Assembly: GCA_049694275.1 (NCBI GenBank)
Contig: JBAVQS010000288.1
Location: 1 to 34,954 of the forward strand
DNA length: 34,954 bases
Source: JBAVQS01 sp049694275
Lineage (GTDB): Bacteria > Chloroflexota > Anaerolineae > UBA4142 > SHND01
Reading direction: 5' to 3'
Below, piece after piece: positions 20,752 through 29,054 of this stretch (position 1 is its first letter; each line of letters starts with the position of its first letter). The notes below the pieces were generated by a model. It was not told the DNA's origin and searched no databases. It worked only from the letters and a program-made list of their open reading frames with translations. The position numbers were made by a program, and so were the translations under genes.

Positions 20752-23700
20752 CTATCTGACTCCTGCGGACTGCTTACTATCTGCGGCTACATTTTCCGGC
20801 GTCATCGCATTGATATAACGCAGGATATATTCCTTGAGCATGCGGCGGGCGGAAAAGGCCGGGGCGACGCTCCGAATCGCTTCGATCATCATGTTTGTCC
20901 AACCGTGTGGGACCCCATCGGCGCCGCGTTCGTAATAGAGGGGAACCACCTGATTTTCCAACAGTGAATAGAGGGATTGGGCGTCTGCCTCATCCTGCGC
21001 TTCGGTCGAATCATACGAACGGTTCGGGTCGCCGATAGCCCAGCCGTTCTTGCCGTTATACCCCTCGATCCACCAACCGTCGAGAATGCTCAGGTTGGGT
21101 GCGCCATTCAAGCCGGCCTTTTCCCCGCTCGTGCCGCTGGCTTCCAACGGCCGGCGGGGGTTGTTGCCCCAAATGTCCACGCCGCGGACGAGATAGCGCG
21201 CATCTGCGATACCATAGTTTTCGATAAAGGCGATGCGGCCTTCCAGCCCTGGCTGCTTTGAATAGTTGATGACGGCGCGGATGAGGTCCTTGCCCGGTTC
21301 GTCGGCGGGATGCGCCTTGCCGGAAAAGATAATCTGGACCGGACGTCCCGGCTGGTTGAGGATTCGTTTCAGCCGCTCGGAATCGCGGAACATGAGTGTG
21401 GCGCGCTTGTAAGTAGCAAAGCGGCGGGCAAAGCCGATCGTGAGCGCCTCTGGATCGAGCAGCGTGCGCGCCGCCTGGATCTCTTCCTGTGCGGCCTGAA
21501 TGCGGATGAGCCGCGCGCCGGCCTTGTTTCGAATGTAATCGACAAGTTGGCGCTTGAGCTGCATGTGGACTTGCCACAGTCGCGGGGCGATCTCATCGGT
21601 TAGCCCTTCCCATAGTTTGGGATTGTCGAGCTGGTCGTACCACTTGGCGCCGAGGCATTCCTTGAACAGCTCGTCGAGCTCAGGCGCAATCCAGGTGGCC
21701 GTATGGACGCCGTTCGTGATATAACCGATCGGCACCTGGTCTGCGGTGCGCGTTGGCCAAACGAATTGCCACATATTCCGTGAGATTTCCCCATGCAGCC
21801 GGCTGACGCCGTTGCGCTGGCCTGACCCGCGGAGGCCAAGGACGGTCATGCTAAAGAGCCCATCCTGGCGCGCAAAATTGAGGAACTCGTCGCGTGACAG
21901 TTTCAACTGCGGGTAGAAATTACCAAAGTACTTGTCCATCAGTTCGGCCCAAAAGGCGTCGTTGCCTGCGGCGACCGGTGTATGGACGGTAAAGACGGAA
22001 TGGGCCGATACGAGACGGCGAGCCTCTTCAAACGTATGACCGGATGCCGTGAGCTCGCGGATGAGTTCGAGGATGAGAAAGGTCGAATGCCCTTCGTTCA
22101 TGTGATAGGCCCCGGGGAAGATACCCATCGCGCGGAGGACGCGTACCCCGCCGATGCCCAGTACGATCTCTTGCATGATGCGCATCTCATGATCCCCGCC
22201 GTAAAGCCGTGCTGAGAGCTGCCGGTCGTGCTCTGCATTTGCCTCGACGTCCGTGTCCATGAGATAGAGTGGAACACGACCGACCTGAATCTGCCAGACT
22301 TTGGCATGAACGGTACGACCGGGCAACTCGACCGAGACCATGATCTCTTTCCCGTTCGCATCGCGCGCCGCAACTGCCGGCACCTCGGCAAAGTTCAGCT
22401 TGTCATAGATGGCGATCTGATTCCCCCAGGCATCGACCTCCTGGCGGAAATAGCCCTGCGGATAGAGGAATCCAATGCCGATGAGCGGGATGCCCAGGTC
22501 GGATGATTCTTTGGTATGATCGCCGGCCAGGATCCCCAGACCGCCGGAATAGATCGGTAGCGTCTCGTGCAGCCCAAACTCGGCCGAGAAATAGGCAATC
22601 GATTTATCGTGGGCATAGGGATAGGTGGAATCGAAAAAGGTTGTGCCGGGGTGCATGTATTGATCGAGCGCCGCCATGACGCGGTCATACAGTTGGACAA
22701 AGTCCGCATCGTCGGCCATTGCCTGTAGCCGTTCCGTGGTGACAGCGCGCAATAGCTTGACCGGGTTGTGATGTGTTTCTTCCCATGTCTTGGGATCGAT
22801 AGCCTGCCAGAGCCTGAGCGCATCCTCTTGCCAACCGCCCCACAGGTTATAGGCCAGGTCGCGCAGCCCCTGGATGCGCGCCGGGAGCGTGGCCATGATC
22901 TGCGCCGTGCGCTCGATTTCACGAGCGAGGGCGGCCTGGCGTTCGACAATGGCAACTTTGGTGCTGATGGCAAACTCATAGAAATCGACATATTGCTGCG
23001 CCGTGCGATCCCACGAAAAATCCTGGGCCATGCCCCGGCGCTGCATTTCACGCCACTCGCCCTTGCGGCGGTAGCTTTCCAGCGCACGCACAACGGCCGT
23101 AAAGAGGGCCCAGCGGTCGAACCGTGTAAAAGTGAGGCCCGTGCCCAGCCCGGCCTGTGGGTCGAGGTCGCGAACAGAATCGCCCAGCCCACCCGTCGCC
23201 CGGACTGCCGGGACGCATCCGTAATGCATGGCGAGCATAACATTCATCCCGTCCGGCTCGAATTGAGAAGGAACAAGGAAAATATCTGCTCCCGCCATCA
23301 TCTGGCGTAGGACAGTATCATCCTGGGGTTGAAGTGTTGCGACCTGTTTGGGCAGTTTATTATGCAGGTCGAGGAACATCTGGCGATAGTGCTGGTCGCC
23401 CGTCCCCATGACGACGAGTTGCACGCCCAAATCGAGGACATGATCGGCTACATCCTCGAAAATCTTGAGCCCATGGACATCGTCCAGCGGCGAGTTAAAA
23501 GCAATGAGCGGGGCGTCCGGATTTTCGGCCAGCCCAAGCTGGACCTGGAGCGCGCGTTTATTCGTGGCCCGGGCGTCGAGATGATCGGCGTCAAAATGGC
23601 TCGCCAGGTCAGGATCCGTGGCGGGGTTGGCGACCGCGTAATCGATTCCGTTGGCGATGCCGCGTAGACGCGCCGAGCGCATGCGGAGAATCGGGTCGAG

Positions 23701-24411
23701 TTTTTCGCCGTGGTCTGGCGTCTGGATTTCATGGGCATAATTCTCGCTCACTGTCGAGACGCCGTCGGCAAAAAGAATGCCGCGCGCCATAAAATCGAAC
23801 GCCTGATTGATATCCGGTGCGACCTGTGGGTGCGAAATCAGGCCAAAGCTGGCGAGTCCCGAAAGTTGGAGGGCTTGCTCGCCAAATATGCCTTGATGGG
23901 CAAGGTTGTGAATCGTATAGATCGTCGCCATGCGCTGGAAAAACGGATTCTGCGCATAGATGGTCCTGAGCCAGTTGGGAATGAGGGCAGTGGGCCAGCC
24001 GTTCGCATGCAAAATATCGGGCTGCCAGTCGAGGCGCGGGAGCATCTCGAGCGCTGCACGCTGGAACAGGATAAAGCGTTCGGCGTCGTCGGCATACATA
24101 TACAACCCTTCGCGGTCCAGCAGGCGTGGGTTATCGACAAAATAAATCGGAATGTCCGGTTCGAGTTGGGCGCGAAAAATCGACGCCGCATCGCTCCGTT
24201 CCGCGAGGGGTATCGGAAAAGGGCCGAGCACGGCTTGGAGGGACTCACGCGGAATCCAACCATAGCGGGGCATGACGACGCGCACGTCATGGCCGAGCGC
24301 CTTGAGCGCCTTGGGCAGTTTCCCCACTGCCTCGGCCATCTCGGTCCCGCGCGTATAGGGAAATACTTCAGGCGAAAGAATCAGTATTTTCAGGGGTTGT
24401 TTCGAATTCAT
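20752..24411 (-). CDS. Fusion of a GlgA-like GT5 domain and an alpha-glucan phosphorylase
   Basis: A 1219-residue protein. Residues 1 to about 490 have the glycogen synthase (GT5) layout: ILILSPEVFP, DILHANGWPTALIPNWL, TIHNLAHQGIFG, ANGIDYAVANPATD, PSQFEPDGMNVMLAMHYG and RATGGLGDSV. Residues about 510-1200 are a short-type glucan phosphorylase (GT35) with the DUF3417-like start LRDLAYNLWGGW, YFSAEFGLHETLPIYSGGLG, ITNGVHTATW and the PLP-binding Lys in EASGTSGEKAGLNG (K1098). The phosphorylase part looks active: it splits alpha-1,4-glucan with phosphate to glucose-1-phosphate. The GlgA part lacks the ADP-glucose Lys (K-x-G-G-L is Y-T-R-G-T-E) and the S-R-L-x-x-Q-K-G motif (SPLDDVHG), so it may only bind glucan. 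GGAG lies 12 bases upstream of ATG 24411. Confidence 0.92.
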   Translation of the reverse strand: MNSKQPLKILILSPEVFPYTRGTEMAEAVGKLPKALKALGHDVRVVMPRYGWIPRESLQAVLGPFPIPLAERSDAASIFRAQLEPDIPIYFVDNPRLLDREGLYMYADDAERFILFQRAALEMLPRLDWQPDILHANGWPTALIPNWLRTIYAQNPFFQRMATIYTIHNLAHQGIFGEQALQLSGLASFGLISHPQVAPDINQAFDFMARGILFADGVSTVSENYAHEIQTPDHGEKLDPILRMRSARLRGIANGIDYAVANPATDPDLASHFDADHLDARATNKRALQVQLGLAENPDAPLIAFNSPLDDVHGLKIFEDVADHVLDLGVQLVVMGTGDQHYRQMFLDLHNKLPKQVATLQPQDDTVLRQMMAGADIFLVPSQFEPDGMNVMLAMHYGCVPAVRATGGLGDSVRDLDPQAGLGTGLTFTRFDRWALFTAVVRALESYRRKGEWREMQRRGMAQDFSWDRTAQQYVDFYEFAISTKVAIVERQAALAREIERTAQIMATLPARIQGLRDLAYNLWGGWQEDALRLWQAIDPKTWEETHHNPVKLLRAVTTERLQAMADDADFVQLYDRVMAALDQYMHPGTTFFDSTYPYAHDKSIAYFSAEFGLHETLPIYSGGLGILAGDHTKESSDLGIPLIGIGFLYPQGYFRQEVDAWGNQIAIYDKLNFAEVPAVAARDANGKEIMVSVELPGRTVHAKVWQIQVGRVPLYLMDTDVEANAEHDRQLSARLYGGDHEMRIMQEIVLGIGGVRVLRAMGIFPGAYHMNEGHSTFLILELIRELTASGHTFEEARRLVSAHSVFTVHTPVAAGNDAFWAELMDKYFGNFYPQLKLSRDEFLNFARQDGLFSMTVLGLRGSGQRNGVSRLHGEISRNMWQFVWPTRTADQVPIGYITNGVHTATWIAPELDELFKECLGAKWYDQLDNPKLWEGLTDEIAPRLWQVHMQLKRQLVDYIRNKAGARLIRIQAAQEEIQAARTLLDPEALTIGFARRFATYKRATLMFRDSERLKRILNQPGRPVQIIFSGKAHPADEPGKDLIRAVINYSKQPGLEGRIAFIENYGIADARYLVRGVDIWGNNPRRPLEASGTSGEKAGLNGAPNLSILDGWWIEGYNGKNGWAIGDPNRSYDSTEAQDEADAQSLYSLLENQVVPLYYERGADGVPHGWTNMMIEAIRSVAPAFSARRMLKEYILRYINAMTPENVAADSKQSAGVR

Positions 24412-24477
24412 CGCTATTGCAAGCTCCTCGGGGTCGCGCCCGCCTGCTTACGGGGCCGCCGTACAGGGTCTGATATT

Positions 24478-25497
24478 TCAATAACCGGATGTGCGGTCTA
24501 CCAGATTGAGCAATGGCTGGCCGTCGAGAAAGCGCCCCAGGTTTTCGGAAAAGAGGGCGATGGCGCGGTCATCATAGTGCGGCGTGGCGGCGGACACGTG
24601 TGGCGCGACAATCACATTCTCCATATGCCATAACTGTCTGTCGCGCGGCAGCGGCTCGACGGCAAAAACATCCAGCCCTGCGCCGGCGATCCGGTTCTCT
24701 TTGAGCGCCCGTACCAGGGCATGCTCGTCAATCAACTCCCCGCGGGCGATATTGATGAGAAACGCGGTCGGTTTCATTACCTGTAGCTGCGGCTCGCCAA
24801 TGATCTTGCGCGATTCGGGTGTGAGAGGGAGAGTGAGGACAACAAAATCGCTGGTCGTCAGGAGCGGCTCCAGCTCGTCTCGCTTGAACCAGCGCTCTGG
24901 GATGTGGTCTTCGGGGTCGCCAACACCGGGCTCGTTGTAGCGCAGTCGTCCGGGACCTTCGCGGTGTTTCATCGCGAGGACGTGCATCTTGAATCCGTCG
25001 TGCGCCATGCGCGCAATCTCGCGGCCGATGCTCCCATAACCGATGATCCCAACCGTTTTGCCGCGCAGCTCGCTTCCCAAGAGCAGTTCCCAACGATGCT
25101 TGGGCCATTCGGCGCGCTCTTGCAAACGGCTCATACGCGGGAGCTTTCTCGCCAGCGCCAGCATCATGCCGATGGCAAATTCGCCAATGGGGACCGCATG
25201 AATCCCACTGGAGGTGGTGACCGCAATCTCCGTTTTCCAGATTGGGTGATTGGCAAGTTGATTGATGCCCGCACTGTGGAGCTGGACCCATTTCAGATGC
25301 GGGGCGCGACTCGGGTCTCGCGGTGGAGTGGAGCAATACACCACCTGGTCATCCTCTTGCAGAAAGGATGTGATATCGTCACGGTCTTCGTGGACTGATT
25401 GCTGTCGGATGACAAGGCGGGGCGAAACAGCGCGCAGGCGCTCTACCTGTTCGTCGGTAAAGCGCAGGGTGAGCAAAACCGGAATCTTTTCTTCCAT
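24478..25497 (-). CDS. D-2-hydroxyacid dehydrogenase family protein
   Basis: A 339-residue NAD-dependent dehydrogenase. The Rossmann motif is TVGIIGYGSIGREIARMA; the active-site Arg is in INIARGELID, the Glu in VFAVEPLPRD and the His in NVIVAPHVSA, all in the usual order. GIHAVPIGEFAIGMMLALAR is the substrate-side segment typical of the family. An insert with DPEDHIPERWFKRDELEPLL is seen after the dinucleotide region. The substrate cannot be told; glyoxylate/hydroxypyruvate-like 2-oxoacids are usual. ATG 25497 follows a TTG start one codon earlier. It is 66 bases ahead of the glucan phosphorylase gene and may be cotranscribed. Confidence 0.9.
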   Translation of the reverse strand: MEEKIPVLLTLRFTDEQVERLRAVSPRLVIRQQSVHEDRDDITSFLQEDDQVVYCSTPPRDPSRAPHLKWVQLHSAGINQLANHPIWKTEIAVTTSSGIHAVPIGEFAIGMMLALARKLPRMSRLQERAEWPKHRWELLLGSELRGKTVGIIGYGSIGREIARMAHDGFKMHVLAMKHREGPGRLRYNEPGVGDPEDHIPERWFKRDELEPLLTTSDFVVLTLPLTPESRKIIGEPQLQVMKPTAFLINIARGELIDEHALVRALKENRIAGAGLDVFAVEPLPRDRQLWHMENVIVAPHVSAATPHYDDRAIALFSENLGRFLDGQPLLNLVDRTSGY

Positions 25498-25618
25498 CAA
25501 TAACTACTCGTCTGCCAATCCATTTTCTACTGTTCGCAAACCGGGGCCATTATACAGGATGGATGGGGAATTGGCAAAGGAATGATGGGCTTTTACGCGG
25601 AAAGGCAGGGCGTGTAAT

Positions 25619-26092
25619 TCATTCCTCTGTATCCTTTTTCCTGATTTCTTTGATCTTTTCCACCCAAAGCTTGCCCTGATCGGTCAACACGACGTACTCT
25701 TGCGGGTTCACTTCAAGCGCGTCTTGAATCTCAGCCATATGCTGGTGAATCGCACTCATCTTGACGAGCCCGAGCGAACGGAGTTGTCTCAGTTCCTGAC
25801 GGGTCGTGTGGTTGCCCTGGAGTTTTTCGGGATTGTCGCTCGCAAGGTTCAGCAGCTGGTCCTGCTGCTTTTTCTGCAGCAGGACCAGCTGCATCAAGCG
25901 CATTGTCTCTAGCTGATCTTCCTGTTGCGCAACCTTGGCTTTAACCTCGTCGAGGGCGAGTTTAAAGCCCGGGCCTTCCACGCTCCGCAGCCGGTCAAAC
26001 GTCTGCGGGCTAAGCAAAAAGAGGAGAGCAACCAGGCCAACCAGAATGATTGCAAGGGCCACGCTATCAATCTTGCGATCAGCCGGAATCAA
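25619..26092 (-). CDS. Membrane-anchored coiled-coil protein
   Basis: A 157-residue protein with one membrane segment (about residues 11-28, VALAIILVGLVALLFLL), a long coiled coil (about 45-85, VKAKVAQQEDQLETMRLMQL, then LLQKKQQDQLLNL) and a C-terminal domain that looks like a small winged helix (TRQELRQLRSLGLVKMSAIHQH, EYVVLTDQGKLWVEKI). I do not recognise the family. The only standard start in frame is TTG 26092, with a weak site ahead. A perfect 17-base inverted repeat lies within the coiled-coil codons. The preceding small membrane protein gene ends 53 bases upstream. Confidence 0.65.
   Translation of the reverse strand: MIPADRKIDSVALAIILVGLVALLFLLSPQTFDRLRSVEGPGFKLALDEVKAKVAQQEDQLETMRLMQLVLLQKKQQDQLLNLASDNPEKLQGNHTTRQELRQLRSLGLVKMSAIHQHMAEIQDALEVNPQEYVVLTDQGKLWVEKIKEIRKKDTEE
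25852..25892. repeat. Perfect 17-base inverted repeat inside a coding region
   Basis: GCAGCTGGTCCTGCTGC (25852-25868) and GCAGCAGGACCAGCTGC (25876-25892) are exact inverse complements around the 7-base loop TTTTTCT. The arms encode part of the coiled coil of the protein at 25619-26092. Confidence 0.9.
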
Positions 26093-26145
26093 TCCCGATC
26101 GCGTCGATTTAGCTTCATGCGCCGCGCGGCGCTTGCTTCCTCATT

Positions 26146-26499
26146 TCACTCCTCCCGTCTCCTCCGCCCGCGTCCGTCTCCCCCCATCACCGCCCTTCCC
26201 ACCTTGTTATACCAATAATACCGGTGCGTGTATCGGGTTACATTGTGCCACATAAACTCTTTGACCCAGCGCACGATATCGCGATATAGCAGCGCAATGC
26301 CGGTTGCGACGATCCCTGCAAGGATTGACAGCGGCGGGTCAAAGATACAAAAGGCGGCGACAAAAAAGAAGATGGCAATGAGAATCGTGATGAGGTGCTG
26401 GTTCACCCGATGCTGGCTCACCGGCATCATAAAGGTCATCACCAGCGCCAACACGGCGCTCCCTGCCCCAATCAGGTAATAGATGTAAAGATCTGGCAT
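26146..26499 (-). CDS. Small membrane protein
   Basis: A 117-residue protein with three membrane segments (about residues 6-26, 36-52 and 56-73), then a basic aromatic stretch (KEFMWHNVTRYTHRYYWY) and a Gly/Arg tail. The family is not recognised. The start is firm: AGGAG is seven bases upstream of ATG 26499. It likely shares a transcript with the coiled-coil protein downstream, and both could be partners at the membrane. Confidence 0.65.
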   Translation of the reverse strand: MPDLYIYYLIGAGSAVLALVMTFMMPVSQHRVNQHLITILIAIFFFVAAFCIFDPPLSILAGIVATGIALLYRDIVRWVKEFMWHNVTRYTHRYYWYNKVGRAVMGGDGRGRRRREE

Positions 26500-26522
26500 G
26501 CGTCAACTCCTGCACAAATCCC

Positions 26523-26583
26523 CCTTGCCCCTCCCTTTTAGAGCCGAAGGTTCCCGAAGCGATGCGAAGGGGAGCGGGGGTGG
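26523..26583. repeat. Imperfect C-rich/G-rich inverted repeat
   Basis: CCCCCTTGCCCCTCCCTTTT and, near the end, AAGGGGAGCGGGGG are imperfect inverse complements flanking a 25-base centre. It lies just upstream of the small membrane protein gene; no clear promoter is seen here. Confidence 0.4.
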
Positions 26584-26646
26584 AAAGATATTCCCTATCG
26601 GGGTGATACTAGCACAAATATTCTATTCGCGCAACGCCCAAAACAA

Positions 26647-26675
26647 AAACCTTCAGGCTGTTTTCCTGAAGGTTT
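26647..26675 (-). terminator. Terminator of nadK
   Basis: AAACCTTCAGG (26647-26657) and CCTGAAGGTTT (26665-26675) form a perfect 11-base stem with a 7-base loop. On the minus strand TTTTTGTTTTGG follows, so this is a strong rho-independent terminator 29 bases after the nadK stop. Confidence 0.85.
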
Positions 26676-26704
26676 CACCCATTCCCGTGGCCGTCGACGT
26701 GCCA

Positions 26705-27550
26705 TTAATGCCCGGTCGTCCCATCCTCCCGCAGGCGGCGGATCAGCGTCCGATAGAATCCGTCGTGCCCTTCGAGCCGCGCAAACCGCGCCGCCGAATG
26801 GCTGGCTTCCGTTTCGATTATATCCCCATCCTCCAACTCGATGTCGTACTGCCCATCGATTGTCAGCATTGCGGAGATGGGGGTGCTCAGCTTGAGCGAG
26901 ATTCGTGCTCCTTCCGGCAGGACGAGCGAATGAATCGGGCTCAGGTACGGCGAAATAAGCGTGAGGAGTAGCGTGCGCACAGTCGGCGCAAGAATCGGGC
27001 CGCCGGCCGCCAACGAATAGGCGGTCGAGCCGGTCGCCGTCGCCATAATCGCGCCATCCACCGCAAAATTGTCGAGCGATTCGCCGTCCACGGTAATCTG
27101 CAGGCGGATGACGCGCGCCAGTTTACCACGGGCGACGACGACATCGTTGACCGCCTGATAAGTGCCAAGGTGGGCGCCGTTGCGGATGAGGTGTGAATCG
27201 ACCATCATTCGCTCTTCAACCCAGTATTTCCCCTCCAGCAGCGAGTCAATCACTTTGGGAAATTCCTCAGGGCGAAATCCGGACAGAAACCCCACGTGTC
27301 CGAGTTTGGCGCCGACCGCCGGGACGCCGCAGGGCGCGCCAATGCGAACCGCGCGCAGGAGCGTCCCGTCGCCGCCGAGCGTGATAATCAGGTCCACCTT
27401 GCCGCAGATGTCACTCACGTCGTGCTCGTCCCACGCCGACGCCATGAGCGGCGCGGGCGCGCCGCGCGCCAAGATCTCGTCGCGCCACTGCTGGGCATAC
27501 TCCAGCGCGCGCCCTTTATAAGGATGATAGAGGAGGCCAAGCCGTTGCAT
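26705..27550 (-). CDS. nadK: NAD kinase
   Basis: A 281-residue enzyme that phosphorylates NAD to NADP. Motifs: LGGDGTLLRA with the catalytic Asp (D61), VNDVVVARG (N135, D136, where N-E is usual) and the Gly-rich TATGSTAYSLAAGGPI (172-186). In the segment normally G-x-N-x-G-x-L-G-F-L the Asn is Lys: GAKLGHVGFL (80-89). Otherwise length and order are as in the family. ATG 27550 is preceded by a TGATATAAT box (27571-27566) that gives a leader of about nine bases. It is divergent from the surface-protein genes. Confidence 0.93.
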   Translation of the reverse strand: MQRLGLLYHPYKGRALEYAQQWRDEILARGAPAPLMASAWDEHDVSDICGKVDLIITLGGDGTLLRAVRIGAPCGVPAVGAKLGHVGFLSGFRPEEFPKVIDSLLEGKYWVEERMMVDSHLIRNGAHLGTYQAVNDVVVARGKLARVIRLQITVDGESLDNFAVDGAIMATATGSTAYSLAAGGPILAPTVRTLLLTLISPYLSPIHSLVLPEGARISLKLSTPISAMLTIDGQYDIELEDGDIIETEASHSAARFARLEGHDGFYRTLIRRLREDGTTGH

Positions 27551-27565
27551 AAGTTACCCCGTGCC

Positions 27566-27571
27566 ATTATA
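27566..27571 (-). promoter_or_regulatory. Extended -10 promoter of nadK
   Basis: TGATATAAT on the minus strand (TATAAT 27571-27566), 15 bases upstream of ATG 27550. No strong -35 is seen. Confidence 0.5.
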
Positions 27572-27588
27572 TCACAACCCATCCCCCG

Positions 27589-27617
27589 TTTACGCGTGCC
27601 CGTGTCGGTGTTATAAT
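27589..27617 (+). promoter_or_regulatory. Promoter of the Ig/CWB2-like gene
   Basis: TTTACG (27589-27594) and TATAAT (27612-27617) are 17 bases apart, with TG two bases before the -10. It lies 36 bases upstream of ATG 27654, which has GGAGG ahead. Confidence 0.7.
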
Positions 27618-27653
27618 CGAAACGCTTTTTTATCTTGCATTCTGGAGGTGGCA

Positions 27654-29042
27654 ATGACCTACATCGAAACCAATCGCACCACGGAACCTCACTCTGAATC
27701 GATCCTCTATCTCAACCTGAAAGATGCGAATGGCGCTCCCGTTGCCAACGCGAAAATCAAAATCTGGGCCGGGCCACTCCCGACCGGCCAGCCCCCCTAC
27801 TTTACGGATGATGATCCCAATAACCCCAACCGGCGAACGAATGCCGGTGGACAGTTCGAGTGGGCCGTTGCCAACGGCGCGCCCGAACGCGATACGGATT
27901 TTTTCGTCCAGGTCGTCGGCTCCGACAATACTCCACAGAGCGAGCCCTTTCACTTTCCATTTCGCTCACAACAGGCGCAGTGGATTACTGTTACCGCCGC
28001 GCCGGAAGGGGCCGGCGCGAGCGCGGGCGGTGGGATTCCGCCCATTCCCGATCTCCAGCTTGACCCGCGTTTGGCCTCAGAGCTGAATGCCGGCGTCAAG
28101 ATAATCCAGCCCACGGCCAATGCGACTTGTTGGAAGCTCATCTCGGCGCAGTATATCGACGCCGAGCAAGCGGGCGGCAAGATCACGATCGTCTGCAATG
28201 TCGAGGATGAACAGGGCCACCCGCTTGCAGGTGTACCGGTCATTCAAGGATGGCCCAGCGATCAGGCGATCGGCAATAGCAACGCCGATGGCCTCGTCGA
28301 GTTTCCCATGAGCGGTGATTCGAGTTTCGATCCCGCGCGTGGCGAGCATGGACCCTATTCGGTGCTGGTCGGGGGATTGCCCAGTGATACGGTTGTCGGC
28401 CTCGGCCTCCCGCTCAAGCGCCACGTTCAGTTCGTTCTCACCTGGCGGCGTGTGGTTCCCGGCGCTCCTCATGAACCAACGCCGCCGCCGCCGGCCTCGA
28501 GCGCCGTGACCGGTCAGATTCGGAATGCGCCCGCCGGGACACAGATTACGCTTTCAGGCGCAGGCAAAACCCTGAATGCAACCATCGGGCCGGATGGCAT
28601 GTACCGGTTCGCTAGTCTTGCCGCCGGGACCTATGCGCTAACCCTGAGCGGCGCCGGCATAATCAACGGCTCGATTCCGCTCGACGGCGTGCAATCGGTC
28701 GTGTTCGATTACGCTGTGCCCTTTGTGCCGCGCCCGCCGTCCAAAGTGTTTGTGCATTACCTCCTCTTTGGACCGGGGAGCCAGCCGGGCACGACGACCA
28801 ACCTGATTCTCGCACTCGACTATATCGTCCGCTTCGCCCCGATTGTTGGCTTTTCGCCCGATGAGGCCAGGAATGCCCAGCGGGTGACGATCGTCGGCGA
28901 CATGACTGCGGTGAGCGCCGCGGTTGAGCAGGGACTGCGCGATGAAGGCTGCACCGTCGTTCGCCTCACCGCCGCGGATAGCTATGCGCTCGAAAACGTA
29001 TTCAAACAACTGGTAGCCTCCGGGTCCCCGTACCCGCGTTAA
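27654..29042 (+). CDS. Ig-like/carboxypeptidase-regulatory-like protein with CWB2-like C-terminus
   Basis: A 462-residue protein without a signal peptide or membrane segment. The N-terminal domain (about 1-120) opens ESILYLNLKDANGAPVANAKIKIW and resembles beta-sandwich domains of Ig/dioxygenase type (PNRRTNAGGQFEWAV). A second such domain (about 150-280) has KITIVCNVEDEQGHPLAGVPVIQGW. A carboxypeptidase-regulatory-like module follows (about 295-355, GTQITLSGAGKTLNATIGPDGMYRFASLAAGTYALTLSG). The C-terminal part (VTIVGDMTAVSAAVEQGLRDEG with VVRLTAADSYALENVFKQL) recalls cell-wall-binding repeat 2. GGAGGTGGCA is the ribosome binding site. It is 12 bases upstream of the glycosidase-like gene, so the two are cotranscribed. 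The role is unknown. Confidence 0.75.
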   Translation: MTYIETNRTTEPHSESILYLNLKDANGAPVANAKIKIWAGPLPTGQPPYFTDDDPNNPNRRTNAGGQFEWAVANGAPERDTDFFVQVVGSDNTPQSEPFHFPFRSQQAQWITVTAAPEGAGASAGGGIPPIPDLQLDPRLASELNAGVKIIQPTANATCWKLISAQYIDAEQAGGKITIVCNVEDEQGHPLAGVPVIQGWPSDQAIGNSNADGLVEFPMSGDSSFDPARGEHGPYSVLVGGLPSDTVVGLGLPLKRHVQFVLTWRRVVPGAPHEPTPPPPASSAVTGQIRNAPAGTQITLSGAGKTLNATIGPDGMYRFASLAAGTYALTLSGAGIINGSIPLDGVQSVVFDYAVPFVPRPPSKVFVHYLLFGPGSQPGTTTNLILALDYIVRFAPIVGFSPDEARNAQRVTIVGDMTAVSAAVEQGLRDEGCTVVRLTAADSYALENVFKQLVASGSPYPR

Positions 29043-29054
29043 GCATAAAAACCT

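Noticed and set aside
26150..26210. Pyrimidine-rich plus-strand tract
   Set aside because: It is the complement of the Gly/Arg-rich tail codons and the following gap; no further structure was seen.
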